From the NCBI GenBank assembly GCA_903813345.2, contig CAIIXF020000009.1, positions 26,942,740 to 27,006,739 on the forward strand: a DNA stretch of 64,000 nt. The letters run 5' to 3'. The DNA is from Owenia fusiformis. Taxonomy: Eukaryota > Annelida > Polychaeta > Sabellida > Oweniidae. The translations under genes and the position numbers were made by a program. Positions 35,909 through 48,250 of this stretch are shown here, in pieces; position 1 is the first letter of the stretch; every line of letters starts with the position of its first letter. The notes beneath the pieces were generated by a model. The model made no database searches and was not told where the DNA came from. It was given only the letters and a program-made list of their open reading frames with translations.

Positions 35909-36569
35909 GTAAGTGAAACTTTATTTAGGTATTTTGAGGAAAAATGAATGAGACATTTGGATCTGAGTTTAGGGAGGGATTTTGGTGAGGAGTTTTAGGG
36001 TTTTGGATCAGTTGAACATGTAAGAGAAAACTGAACCAAGTGACTTGGGGTATAACATGATGGAAACCCAAGACATAAGAATATTTCAAGAGGGTTTGAC
36101 AATCATTAAAGTATGTCTAGACAAAGTAAAACATTTAAGTTTTGAATATTTTAAGAGGCGGGGAAACAGAGACTGAGAAACAGTTTGTCAAATGAAATTA
36201 TGCCTCTAAATTGAAATTTTTATTTTATATTATTATGTTTTATAATCTTATTGTATCATTTTCTTTGTTGATCATGAGTGTATGTTTTTATATAATAGAT
36301 GTGTATTCTAGATGGCAGGCAAAATGTATTGTGTCTGTGTGCTTATTGTTATTGTACTGTAAAGATTATTTTCACACAAGTTTACTGGACATGGTTCATT
36401 ACTAATTTAATATTAAAATGTTTCCTATGTGTTCCACTTATAAAGGTTCCATTGAAAGCTGTCCAGGTTTACTGTATATTTACAGGGTGACTCAGAAAAT
36501 GCAACCCCTTTTATTGGGCCACCCTCATGTCTGTTTATATATTTATTGTGTTTTATATTTTCTGTATAG

Positions 36570-36794
36570 GTTTATGTGTTAAAAGCTTTTGACTCACCCA
36601 ACTTCAATCCCTCACCTAAATTACAAGCGAAGAAAAGTAAGGACCAGATTGCATTGAGTGTGCATGACAATGCACCAGATGTGCATGACAATGCACCAGA
36701 TGTGCATGACAGTGCATTGGATGTGCATGACAATAAGATACAAATTAGACAAGGCAGCACACCAAGAATTTCGAGTAATTTAATTAAGTTATAG
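36570..36794 (+). CDS. slo: BK channel alternative last exon, short-intron form
   Basis: After the acceptor ttctgtatag the frame reads VYVLKAFDSPNFNPSPK to a TAG at 36792-36794. VYVLKAFD matches the arthropod ending type VFVLMQFD, which follows LPTD. The tail has four tandem VHDNAPD-like heptads (21-nt units) and then RQGSTPRISSNLIKL. An AATAAA at 37605-37610 is a possible polyadenylation signal. It would be used instead of the exon at 46520. The heptad repeat is unusual for a Slo C-terminus. Confidence 0.88.
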   Translation, partial: VYVLKAFDSPNFNPSPKLQAKKSKDQIALSVHDNAPDVHDNAPDVHDSALDVHDNKIQIRQGSTPRISSNLIKL

Positions 36795-38255
36795 GCATGG
36801 GCTATGGGTGACAGATAGGCTGTACTCTAGCTTTCTCTTGAAAAATAGAGGAAAAGAACTTCCCAATGAACCCTGCCACCCTTTGGTACATCAAAAAAGC
36901 TATGATATAATGGCTTTATTGATGATGTCATTGGTTGTTTGCCACAAGTTGCATCGTCCAATCAAAAATAGGATAAACTTTGGCCTACTGTATTAACTTT
37001 TTTTAGGAACAACCGATGACATCTCCAATCTTAGCCATAAATCATAGCTTCTTTGATGTACCAAAAGGTGGAGGGTCTGTTAGAAAGGTCAATAACCCAG
37101 ATGCGAGTAGAAATAATCTTGATTTACGTCATTAAAAATTCAAAATTCAGTCAAAGTAATATCATATTTGAAATCTACATGTAAAATTACTTCTAGAAAT
37201 GTGGTTTTAAAAAGTGTTTATCAACTTTGAAAAATTAATTTTCTTTGAAAATGTGACTTCTAGCTCGGGGAGATTCCCCATAGACCCCATGCTATAAAAT
37301 CACAAAAAATGAAATATCTTTTCTTTTAGTGGACAGATAATATTTTGCTTTACTGGACATATTTTCATTTGTATAAGTATCAGACACATAAGGGTTATAT
37401 TAAAATTGAGCCACTTAAATTGATAATATTCAAGTTTAAGGGAACTTTCTTATATACCTGCCATGTTAATTGACCCGAATCAGCCACCTGGTGGTGAAAC
37501 TGGTAACTACCTACTCGCATTTGGGTAATTGGCAACAATTCAGGAAAAATGCATGAATTCCTAATACTGATTCCTATTTATTTGAGATACAAGGCATGAG
37601 ATGTAATAAATCATGATTGGAATTTCTTTTTGGAGGTAATGGGTTGTTAATTTTGGATATGGTTTTGACTTTTGAGAGGTTGGAGTGGTTGTTTTTAGTC
37701 AAAGTAGATACATAAGCATGGATGTTTTTGTATTAGCTAGAGCATGAATTCTTTAAAACATCAAGTTTGATTCAGGGTACTTATTTAAGCAGTTCATTTA
37801 ATCCTCAGTCACATTTGCTCTACGGTGGCCATAGCTTCACAAAATCGACATAGAAAATATACATGGTGCTGCTGATTTTTCATGCTGCACATATTTCTTG
37901 ATTTTAGGAAGCTCAGTCATATGGTTTCCATAGATCAAAGGTGACTGAGGCATAAGTTAGAGTATTTGAACATTAGTGAATAGCTTGATTCGGGAAAACC
38001 ACAACTGAAATATATGCCCCCAGCCTATTAATATGATCAAAGATGTAAATGTCAGAATTGTATGTGTGTATAAGATAGTAAATTAGGTAGATCAAAATAA
38101 CATTTATTATTCCATTAAAATAAGAGTACATGAGGTAGTCTGCCATAAAAATGATTGAGTGTTCATATAGTTAATGAATGAGTAGGAGTACCAGCTAATA
38201 ATTTTATTTGTCTGCGTACACCTTATGCAAGTGATCTTATCTGTTGCATTGGGTT
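36795..38255 (+). other. Intron or 3'UTR of the short-form exon; no further gene
   Basis: No splice-compatible ORF was seen. In the short isoform the first part would be 3'UTR; in the long isoform it is intron. The repeat GGTGTTC-type elements are absent here. Confidence 0.5.
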
Positions 38256-38396
38256 TGTTTACATTACTGTGGAATATAACAGATCATTTCAGTAAAAATG
38301 GTGGCCTTACCCTATGGAAATTGAGGTAATGTTTCACAGCTAGTTGGGTAAGGTAAGGTCACCATTTTTTACTGAAATGATCAGTACTGTAAACAA
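38256..38396. repeat. Palindromic element
   Basis: GATCATTTCAGTAAAAATGG and its near reverse complement ending ACTGAAATGATC are about 75 bp apart. The outer parts also pair (GTTTACATTACTGT with AGTACTGTAAAC). A second inverted set follows at 38431-38650, related in inverse orientation to 53680-53760. Confidence 0.7.
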
Positions 38397-38968
38397 AGTG
38401 AATGAAAACAAACCCATTGCCACCATCCTCCTAAGCAGTGTCCAGAATCCGTACCTCCTTCTTTCCCCTGCTATAACCATTTTGGAAGCGCCCGATAAAA
38501 CTGAATCACGTGATCTAATTATGCGCCGATGACCTATACATGATTGCTGTTGCAATCTTGCGACAGTGAATCAAATTGCGAGTTCTTAATCGGGGAAATG
38601 CTAACTGCTTATCGCAGGGGGTAAAAAGAAAGAAGTATTCTGGATTTTGAAGCCCTGTGATTGAAGGATGTTTGCCACAGATAAGAATATGTGCGTAGGG
38701 TGTATATAATTATATGTATTAGAATCTACAATAATATCAAAGTGTTCCTGTCTTTGGTTGTGCTCATTGGTTGTGCAGTTGTGCTCCTGGTTCTCAGGTG
38801 ATTTTGCTGTGAATGTGCCAAAATGATTGTGCTAAACTAATGAACGAGGAGTGATTGTGCTTGAAATTTCATTTTGAAAATGAATTTTTGAATTTATATG
38901 AGAAAGTCAAGTGCAGCTTCAGAATTGACTAAATGTTAGAATAGAAAAATAGGGGATGAGATTGGTAA

Positions 38969-40207
38969 CTGGTCAACTCAACCCCAAGTCAACTCAACCC
39001 AAGTCAACTCAACCCTTAGTCAAGTCGACCCCAAGTCAAGTCGACCCTTAGTCAAGTCGACCCCAAGTCATCTCGACCCTTAGTCAACTCGACCCCAAGT
39101 CATCTCAACCCTTGGTCATCTCAACCCTTAGTCAACTCGACCCCACCATAAAAAACAAATAGATATACTATTTTCATTCATATTGATGAATTTTGAAAGA
39201 ATGAGGGACTAAAATGCTTATTTTCCAAAATAAAATTATCAACTATTGAAGTTTGTGCTTAACGCATTTATAATTTTTATAAATATGACATTTATTTACC
39301 AAAATAATATTTGATTAATCTTAATAGGGCTATTCACGATGCTATACATATATTTCACCCCTTCATATTTGAGCTTGTTTTATCTCTCTGAAATAAAAAA
39401 ATTATCTCTACACTTTTCTGTTATACCGAAATTGTTGCAACAGTATTTTTGACAACAGGTAACTTATGCAACATGTGCATTGTGCCAACATCCATCCATT
39501 ACTTTGTATTGAATGATTTTATATTTTGATAATAATAATAAACAATAAACAAGATGATATAGTTCAAATCTTCCTTCTGATCTATAAGCGATGAAATGTG
39601 TATTTTTTCAAGCTAGATTTTAAAACAAGACTGAACAAACATTGGGATTTATGATTTTACAATTTCCATTATCGTACCCATGTCAGGTGTCATAAATAAC
39701 AAGATTAGGATTTTATAACAATAAACAATATGATCCAGTTCAAATCTTCCTTCTGATCTACAGGCGATAGAAATGTTTATTTTTTGAAGTAAGATTTTAA
39801 AACAAGACTGAACAAACAATGGGATTTATGTTTTTCTATTTTCCATTATCTTACTCATATTTCAGGTGTCATAAACAATCAGATTGGGATTTTATGATCC
39901 AGTTCAAATCTTCGTTTTGATCTATAGGTGACAGAAATGTGTTTTTTTCTTTGAAGTTTGATTTCAAATCAAACTGCACAAACAATGGGATTATATTGTA
40001 TTTTAATCTACTTAAAACAAGTAAAATCATTTGGGTCGACTTGACTAAGGGTTGAGTTGACCAAGGGTTGAGATGACTTGGGGTCGACTTGACTAAGGGT
40101 CGAGATGACTTGGGGTCGACTTGACTAAGGGTCGACTTGACTTGGGGCTGACTTGACTAAGGGTTGAGTTGACTTGGGTTGAGTTGACTTGGGGTTGAGT
40201 TGACCAG
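38969..40207. mobile_element. Foldback element with minisatellite arms
   Basis: Both ends are arrays of a short unit of about 15 bp, of the type AAGTCAACTCGACCCC on the left (to 39144) and its reverse complement on the right (from 40033). The outermost 32 bp are exactly inverted. The middle holds three direct repeats of about 180-200 bp with GTTCAAATCTTCCTTCTGAT. TGAGATTG occurs a few bases outside each end (38957 and 40214), a possible target duplication. It resembles the organisation of Drosophila FB elements. No ORF. Confidence 0.85.
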
Positions 40208-40751
40208 GAAGCATGAGATTGTACCCAAATTATGCATCAGAGCTTGATATAAAAATAATCTCAGAATTAAGCATCGACGATGTGTGTCATATCATTAGTT
40301 AAAGCTTCATACAAAATAAACTACTAGAGGCCTGTAAGAATGTTGCTTTTGTAGGGCATTTAGAAAGATTTATTTTCTTTTGTATACAATTTTATCCTTT
40401 TGAGTTGACAATTCTGTGTTAATATTGAATCATAATTATTCGTTAATGTTTATTGTTTTGTTCTATTTATGATAACAATACTATTTAGTTGACCATACGT
40501 TCAATTCTTTTACTTCATTGAAAATTGTGAATGTATTTTTACTTGCAGAGAGTGGGAGACTAGGACTAAAGCGTAAAAGTGTCACTTTCAATTGTCTTTT
40601 ACCCCTACCAGAACATGAATGAAGTAATTCTCGAATTGCCTCTAACTCATGGTATTTTTTAGTCTCATTATGCCTGGTTACTATTAAACTGATCATTGGC
40701 TGACTCAAATAGCTATCACTACATTTTAGATATAGGATATAGATGAGTAGA

Positions 40752-41315
40752 TGTATAGGGTGAGCCAAAAAAGGTAACCCAAACAAATCTGAATAACTCA
40801 GTAATTCAGCATGGGGTTGAGAGTCATACTTGGCAAAATGAAACCTTGTTCATTGTTCTTTCATTCTGCTAAGTTTCAATGGTCTATCCCTAATGGTCAC
40901 AAAATAAAAATGTATAGCCATTTCACAAAACATCCTGTAAAATGCCGATGTAGAGTCTGGAAGCAAATTTGAACGTTTTGACAAAAAAATCTACGCAAGC
41001 ACAGGCATCTTTTGTATGGTTCACATCTTCCTTCTTAACTCTTGTTTCAATGTTTCAAAACTTGTTAGTGTAGACATTAGCCCAACAGATAAAATCTAAG
41101 GTGTTTCATGTCTGGTGAGTCTTGCTTGTTTCGGTATATGGAGCAAATGTAAATGGCAATGAAATTGTGACAATAGGAGATAAAGGGATGAAATTTGGTA
41201 GAATGAAAGAACATTGAATAAGGTTGAATTATGCCAAATTCACTAGACCCATGATGAATGACTGAGTAATTAACATACTTTTGTTTGGGTTAACTTTTTT
41301 GGCTCACCTTGTATT
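40752..41315. mobile_element. 560-bp element with AGGGTGAGCC ends
   Basis: The inverted ends are about 34 bp. The left contains GGGTGAGCCAAAAAAGGTAA and the right TTAACTTTTTTGGCTCACC. Internal parts such as GACTGAGTAATT/AACTCAGTAATT also pair. No coding sequence. Confidence 0.8.
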
Positions 41316-41424
41316 AGAATAGGTGTGAGCAATGTGGATATATAGCATCTATGAAACTGTTAGTCCTGCAGAATAATGGCATATTTTAACTAACAGTGGC
41401 AGAGGAGTATGTATGCTATGTTTT

Positions 41425-42260
41425 TATCGCACTTTGAAAAAGTGCTATATTGCCGTCGTCTTGTGCTGTTGGGCGGGCGGGTGTGCGGGCGGGCGGGACA
41501 TAAACCAATTCTTGTCATCAAAATTCCAAGAAAACCGCTTACCTGTTCAACTTGAAATTTTTACACATGCAATAGCAGACTAGTGCCAAGATCTGATTAG
41601 GTTTAGGGCATGCTGGGTAAACTACGTGGTGGCCATTTTGAATTTTTCAACAAATCTTGTCATCAAAATTCCAGGAAAACCACTTATCCGTTCAACTTGA
41701 AATTTTTACAGATGCAAGAGCAGACTATTGCCAAGATCTGATTAGGTTTTGGGTATGCTGGCTGAATTACATAGTGGCCATTTTGAATTTTTCAATTTGG
41801 CGGCCATTTTTATTAATTTTTCAACTTGCTCCAAATTGACCAAATTTTTTTTTTAAAAACATCTACAAGTTCTCAGAAGTTCAAATCTGACCTTAGATTT
41901 CAGATTTGACCTTTCATTCACCTTCAGTGACCTTGAAAAGGTCAAAAAAGTTGATTTTCTAAATTGATATTTTGGATTTAAATTTAGGTCAGCTTAATTA
42001 CAAAACACCTACTGAGGTCTGAAAAAGTTAAATTTTCAAGGTCGAAGGTCATCAAATTAGGTCACAAACGATGTTATCTAAATTTTCCCAAAGTTCCAGA
42101 CTACAAATAAATTCTTGTCATCAAAATTGCAGGAAAACCGCTAACCTTGTCAACTTGAAATGTTTACAGATGCAAGAGCAGACTAGTGCCAAGGTCTGAT
42201 TAGGTTTTGGCCATGCTGGGTAAATTGCATGGTGGCCAGTTTGCTCTTCAAAGTGCGATA
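41425..42260 (+). mobile_element. 836-bp hairpin-headed element, TATCGCACTTTGAA family
   Basis: Exact 14-bp inverted ends: TATCGCACTTTGAA and TTCAAAGTGCGATA. The left end folds on the adjacent AAAGTGCTATA. A GGGCGGGCGGG tract follows. About three direct repeats of a unit with TTCTTGTCATCAAAATT make up the core. The layout matches that of 29634-30945 although the sequences differ. Confidence 0.85.
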
Positions 42261-44384
42261 TTTATCACTGTGTGTCTTGTTGTATTTTGATTATTGTTCA
42301 TTTTCTCACAATCAAATGGCATTAAACATATTATCTGTTGATAAATGAAGAAAAACTACTCACATGTCCTTGTCATAAGTCATAACACCTACATATATTA
42401 AGTCTACTGGTCCAGTAGTGAACAGAGGTGATAAATGAACTTGTATATTATATTAGATTATCAGAGGGAGGATTTGTGAATGACCAATTAGGTAGCTAAG
42501 AAAGAGAGAGCAGGTTGGATAGAGTCTCAGTTGTCATTATTGATGTGAAATATCATGACTTTATACCAATGTATACTCCTTTAAGGTATGTTTAAAGAAT
42601 CTCTGAACTTAGAACAAGCCATTTCACCATTGGGATCCTTTTCTGTAACTATATAACATATTCTGGGCCTGCAGATTGAAGGGAAAATTGAGAATTGAAT
42701 GAAAGGAAAACATCATCCTATATTGTTTCTTATACAGAATGAATGTACGATATTGATAATATCTTTTTCATTGACATGTTCATGATCAGCACCAGTTATT
42801 CCCCAGGAAAATATTTTGCATCCATTGGCAGTTGTTCCACGATATTTGTTTGCTAAAACATAATTGGTCATACAATATTAGAACATATGATTAGAGAAAT
42901 TAGATATTTTGAAGGTAATTGTCAATTGTCTTTCACAATGTTTTTGTAAAATGAATTTAGTTATTTATTAAGAAAATATTGTGATCAAGGAAAGAACTTT
43001 TGAGTCATTTGACTCAATCTCCTAGCAGTTTTAGTCTTCAGTCTTCAATTTGGTCGAATCAAAAGTAAATCAAAATTTGGTAAAATCAAAATATCCTGCA
43101 TTTGATTAAAATCTCATCAAAATCGTATTTTATGTTTATAAAATCTGGATAATCATTTTTATAACATACGGTATAATGTTTATTTAATTATGAAAATTTA
43201 TCATTTTGATTTGAAAAAATTTACTCGGTGTTGAGTGGATAACACCATGCAAAGATTTGCTGACCACATAGGTGTTTCGGATATTGCAACTCTTGTAAGC
43301 AATTGTAAGTGCCTTAACTGTAATTAAATCATGCTGGGTTATTAATAAGGCAAATGATTATTTTGATGCAAGACATACAGAATATTTTAATAATAGATTT
43401 GTAATCATTTTACATGCAGGAACTTCACACAAATATGATATAACATTAATTTTCCTAAATAAGACTAGATGAGAGGTGCCATATACTACAGTTCTAATAA
43501 TATGACTTGATATATAGAAGCTACCAGTATTACCACAAAAACTTAATGTCAAAGTTTGATATTTAGAATACGATTCAGTTGTATATGAATTGTATGATAA
43601 TATCTGCCTTGTTAATTTAGGAACATTTTTCAATTTTTCCTTCATTAACTCTTGGAGAAGGATGAGAAAATTGTGAAAATAAAAACAAAATTTTAGTTCT
43701 TAAAAAATATTATTAGTGGGTATGAATAATTCAATAGTTCATATTGAAATATGAACTATAGCTCATATAGCTATAGCTATTATAGCTTTCTACGTCATGA
43801 AGCTATCAACAATAGTGCACTTAGCCTAACTGGACTCCTCTTCCAATTTTCCAGATTTGATTTCTCGCATTGCTATATTTTGTAGGAATACATGTAATTA
43901 GTATTTTCTGATATTATGCAAGTTTTCAATCTAGGAATCCACCACTGTGAAGATATTTCTATTTTGTTTCATTAATAATTTTGTGAGGTCCCTGTAACAT
44001 ATTTTGTGCAAAATAAAGGTCAGTCTATAATCCTTGGCGAAGTCATTTCTTGTATAATTATCTACAAGACCCTAGCTTAATTCCACATTCTTTAATTTAC
44101 ATCAGGAAACTGATTGAGTTCATTTATTTAGTAATTTGTGATTCAATTGAAAATACTGAACAATGTAAGTCTTCTCATACAAGAGTAGAATCCAATGTTA
44201 AAATTGATCATTATAGTTTCTCATTGATATAGAATTAATTAGAAATAATTTAGATTTGGATGCAGTGATACTGTACTTTAGATAATGCGATTAATTAAGT
44301 AAATATTGTGAATCAGGTGCAATTTCCTGTCTTTGAATGGCTTTGGGACGTGAAATCATTAATAAACGTGTAGTTGTCTGATTG
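42261..44384 (+). other. Intron, no feature recognised
   Basis: AT-rich intronic sequence between repeat elements. I see no exon with fitting phase and no clear repeat apart from an AGCTATAGCTAT-rich stretch near 43760. Confidence 0.5.
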
Positions 44385-44770
44385 ATTCCATAATAAAGGT
44401 GGTCTTGGTAAAGCTCTGTCTTGGATAAAATTGACTCCATGATAAATGTCTGTCTTGGATAAGCTTGACTCCATGATAAAGGTCCATCTTGGATAAGATT
44501 GACTCCATGATAAAGAATTGTCTTAGATAAGCTTGATTCCATGATAAAGGTCTGTCTTGGATAAACTTGACTCCATGATGGATGTCTGTCTTGTATAAAC
44601 TTGTTTCCATATTAAAGGCCTGTCTTGGATAAGATTGACTCCATGATAAAGAATTGTCTTAGGTAAGCTTGATTCCATATTTAAGGTCCATCTTGCATTA
44701 GATAAATGTCTGTCTTTGATAAGATTGACTCCATGATAAAAGTTTGTTTTAGATAAAACTTTTCTTTCAC
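44385..44770 (+). repeat. 34-bp minisatellite
   Basis: About eleven imperfect units of the type TGACTCCATGATAAAGGTC followed by TGTCTTGGATAAGCT are present. The period is 34 bp, with some units partly deleted. Reading frames through it produce repetitive but spurious ORFs on the - strand. Confidence 0.9.
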
Positions 44771-45007
44771 CTTGAGACTCTGTTATGTTAACCTCTGTTA
44801 GATGCATTTGATAGATTTGGTTAGGCTGACTGCGCTTGATTTTAATTATTGAGTCATTTGCGCAAAGTATACTTTACTTGAAAGATATAATGTATAATTC
44901 AAAAGTGGACTGATCGTGACTTGCTTTTATGATCTAATGCATTTTTCTTGATCATACCTGACATGCATAAATTTTAGTTCAATGATTGTTGCACATGGTT
45001 TTTGACT

Positions 45008-45715
45008 TAAAGGAGTGGTATCGATATAGAGAACTGAATTCAACAATGTTTTTCTCTTAAACCAATCATTGAAAAATTCTTTAATAAAAAACACGGTATT
45101 TTATGTAATGTTGACTGATTGACAACAATTTAATGCGAAAATTATTTAGAAATATTTTATATGCGCAATTGTTTTTGCTCCTTTCTACCAATTCTTGAGA
45201 ATGAAATAAAATGTCTTTCCTAACCTTGTTGGAACATAAACAACATGTTTTAGACCTCTCAATATTATAGTTATTATACAAAGGAATTTTTGGTTGATTT
45301 TAAAAAAGTATTCAAAAAATTAAAACAAAATCCCCCCAAAGTAGATAAAAATCAAGATTAACCTTTAATTTCATCAACAAGATACTTTTTTAAAATCAAC
45401 CCAAATTTCCTTTGTGCAATTACAATATTGAGAGACCTAAACATGTTGTGTTTATGTCGTTTTGTTCCAATGAGGCTCGGATAGATGTTTCATTTCACTC
45501 TGGAAACATGATACCAAGAACAAAACAAGTGTTTCATGTGTTTTCTAAAACAATATAGATGAAAGTATATATATATATTTCAAATCATATTGTTACCATT
45601 CAAAAGATAAACATTAAATTGACAATTGTGTTGAATTTTTAGATTTTTTTATGTCGACTGGTTTAAGAGAAACGTGTGTTCTAAAAGTTCTCCATATCGA
45701 TACCACTCCTTTATA
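45008..45715. repeat. 700-bp foldback palindrome
   Basis: AAAGGAGTGGTATCGATAT at the left end is inverted at 45686-45712. Inner segments also pair: GGTTGATTTTAAAAAAGTA with TACTTTTTTAAAATCAACC. The imperfect arms reach nearly to the centre near 45340. It lies in the last intron. Confidence 0.8.
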
Positions 45716-46519
45716 TCATAGAAATATATATTTTATCATTGACATCATAGAAATCTATCATATGCATGGATTTAACTGGGTGTGAATTAAAAGCTTGACA
45801 TGATGATTTTCTTATGTAGCCTAGCTGCCTTTCTTACAATAATTATATTTAGTTGAAATTAATATATTATTATTACATTTATATTGTTATAATTGTTTCA
45901 AATTATTATATTATTCATTTGCAACAATATCTACAATTATGTAGGTGTAACAGTGTATATGTTGATGCTTTAATTTTTGATATTTTTATTCTTATTATTC
46001 TTATTAATACCATTTTTATAGATATTTATCATATAGAACATATATTCCTTTCAGAATGAAGTAACCAGTTTGAATCCTGGAATAAACTAAGCTGTTTTAA
46101 AATAAAATATTATGTTTTTTTGTAATTTGTAGATAATATTTTAATGGAATCGTCTCATAAAACATTTTCTGGGATGCTTCATAATATCTAGAACCATTCG
46201 GTTTTTAGCCACGCTTGGTATTTTGCTTATTAGCTGAGTCATTTTATGACTTTTTATTTTGTTTACTAATTTTATTTTATTGTTTCGCACATTTACAGAG
46301 CCTCATCTAGTTGTCATATTATGTCTAAAATTATGGTTGTATTGCAAAATTTGAAGTCTATTAGTTGACTCAAATTTTTTTATGCACCTTTACATGGGCC
46401 TACGCCAGCAATATCTCTGTCCAGATACATCTAGAGGAAAAAAATGAGGGCAAAATGTATTGTTATACTTAAGTAGAATAATCTCCATTGACTAAATATC
46501 TTTTTATTATCTGTTTCAG

Positions 46520-46627
46520 ATATTCTGTCTTCAGCCATTTAACTGTAAACTTAATGGTGCAAGAAAAAGACGGAAGAAACGATCAAAGGCCAGTAATGAG
46601 CAGGAGGTGAACGAGAGCCAATCATGA
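46520..46627 (+). CDS. slo: BK channel alternative last exon, long-intron form
   Basis: After the acceptor ctgtttcag the frame reads IFCLQPFNCKLNGARKRRKK, then RSKASNEQEVNESQS and TGA. Vertebrate Slo1 has LIFCLMQFD at the same position, following PTD, so this exon corresponds to the vertebrate-type ending. The basic cluster ARKRRKKRSK could be a trafficking or nuclear-localisation-like signal (inference). It shares the donor at 35908 with the exon at 36570. Confidence 0.88.
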   Translation: MFCLQPFNCKLNGARKRRKKRSKASNEQEVNESQS

Positions 46628-48250
46628 TGCAGCATCTATGGGGAATGCAAAAATTAGCCAGTTTGAAGATCTAACAACTCAAATGGTGGCTTCAGTGGTC
46701 CACACTGGTTGTGGCATAGAAATAATTACTTAATCTAGTCTGTAACCGAGTCATATGTTTCACCATAAAAGTTATTATTCCTTAAATCTGGATCATATAT
46801 GAAGCTACCCCTTGAGCATAATATTGCCAGGAAATAATAATCTTGAGACAGAGTGAACATAAAGTACAATAGCTTGTACTATTATATCATGTGAAGCAAG
46901 GATCTATGAGGCCCATGTATGCTGTATGGTGTCAGTTCAGAAACAAGACTCTGTATGATGTCACTTCAGAAAGAGACTTCTGTATGATGTCACTTCAGAG
47001 GAAAGACTGTCTTTGTATGATGTCACTTCAGAAACAAGACTTTCTCTGTATGATGTCACTTCAGAAACAAGACTTTCTCTGTATGATGTCACTTCAGAAA
47101 CAAGACTTTGTATGATGTCACTTCAGAAACAAGATTTCATATGATAAGAATGCAGAGGGTATTTTAAATGATACAAACATCACGCAACTGCAAACATATG
47201 TAGCAATTTGGCATTGTGTTTTAAGGCAGGTCAGGAAGAAGAGTAATCTGGCGAATTGATTTGGATGTGTTACACTTTTACAAGTATCACCTTAAAGTCA
47301 CATATGTGACCAAGGAGCTATAGAGACTAAAAACCACCTTAATTTACCCACATTCGTACCACTTCAACTGAATGATAATATTCCCTATATGTATATACAA
47401 TTGATAATTACTACATGTATATGTATATCAGGAAAGTTCACTCTAAGCCCTCTCTATACTCTTATTATTGAGAAATAGATAAGAACCATTTGAGTATTAA
47501 TTTAAATGAACAATTACTTCTGAGCAAGATAATAAAGGCAGTTCTAAAGGTATAAGAATCTCATACTGTACCGTGATCAAATTATGTCCAGAGGCACATT
47601 TTGTGAGCAAGAATACATCTTAATAACTGTATGATAAATATCACAGAATAACTAAGAAATGTCACTTAGTACAAACATGTCACAGTACTATTAATTCCTT
47701 CAAGGCCTCGTTGCATAATTCAGAAACTCAGATGAGAAAATGCAATGAATGAATGATTGATTTTTGAAAGTTATGGCGCACACATTCATTAGAAATCCTA
47801 CAAATTCTACAGATTCTATCTTAAAACTTTGAGTAAATGTGTTATTCTTAGCTCTTGCTCAAAGATATAAAAAAATTACTGCAGCAGATCTTCAAATTAA
47901 TTGAACAAAAATAATTCATCATTTTTCATGCTTTAAGTGATAATTATTCCTGTTTGTAGCAACTGCTCTATTAAAGTGCACACTTAAAGTGATACTTACA
48001 TCTACTTTTAGTTAATACTCTGTACTACGTACATGCTTACTCCTTAAAATACATTCATAAAGTGTTCTCTGGTTTTTCAAAGTTGTGAGATTTCAAGCTG
48101 CACTTTGTGGGTTCCTTGTTTTCTTTATCTCACATGCATTTCTACCTCCTATTTTACTATGAAGGATGAATAAGACAAAGATTTTGTCAGTACATGTACT
48201 TATTTATGTACAATGTCATCATATACTTATTTATTCAAGAATAAATATAT
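46628..48250 (+). other. Probable 3'UTR of the long BK form
   Basis: Non-coding sequence follows the TGA. Candidate AATAAA signals are at 47531-47536 and about 48240-48245. The true end cannot be fixed from sequence alone. Confidence 0.4.
46945..47140 (+). repeat. 33-bp minisatellite in the presumed 3'UTR
   Basis: About six units of the type TGTATGATGTCACTTCAGAA followed by ACAAGACTTTCTC occur about 320 bp downstream of the stop codon. Three units are identical. Transcribed copies would carry repeated TGATGTCA elements. Confidence 0.9.

Noticed and set aside
44291-44807. Three overlapping - strand ORFs with repeats
   Set aside because: They result from a 34-bp tandem repeat. No start context or splice sites fit.
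46891-47115. ORF with repeated CMMSLQKQDF
   Set aside because: It reads through a 33-bp minisatellite downstream of the BK stop codon.
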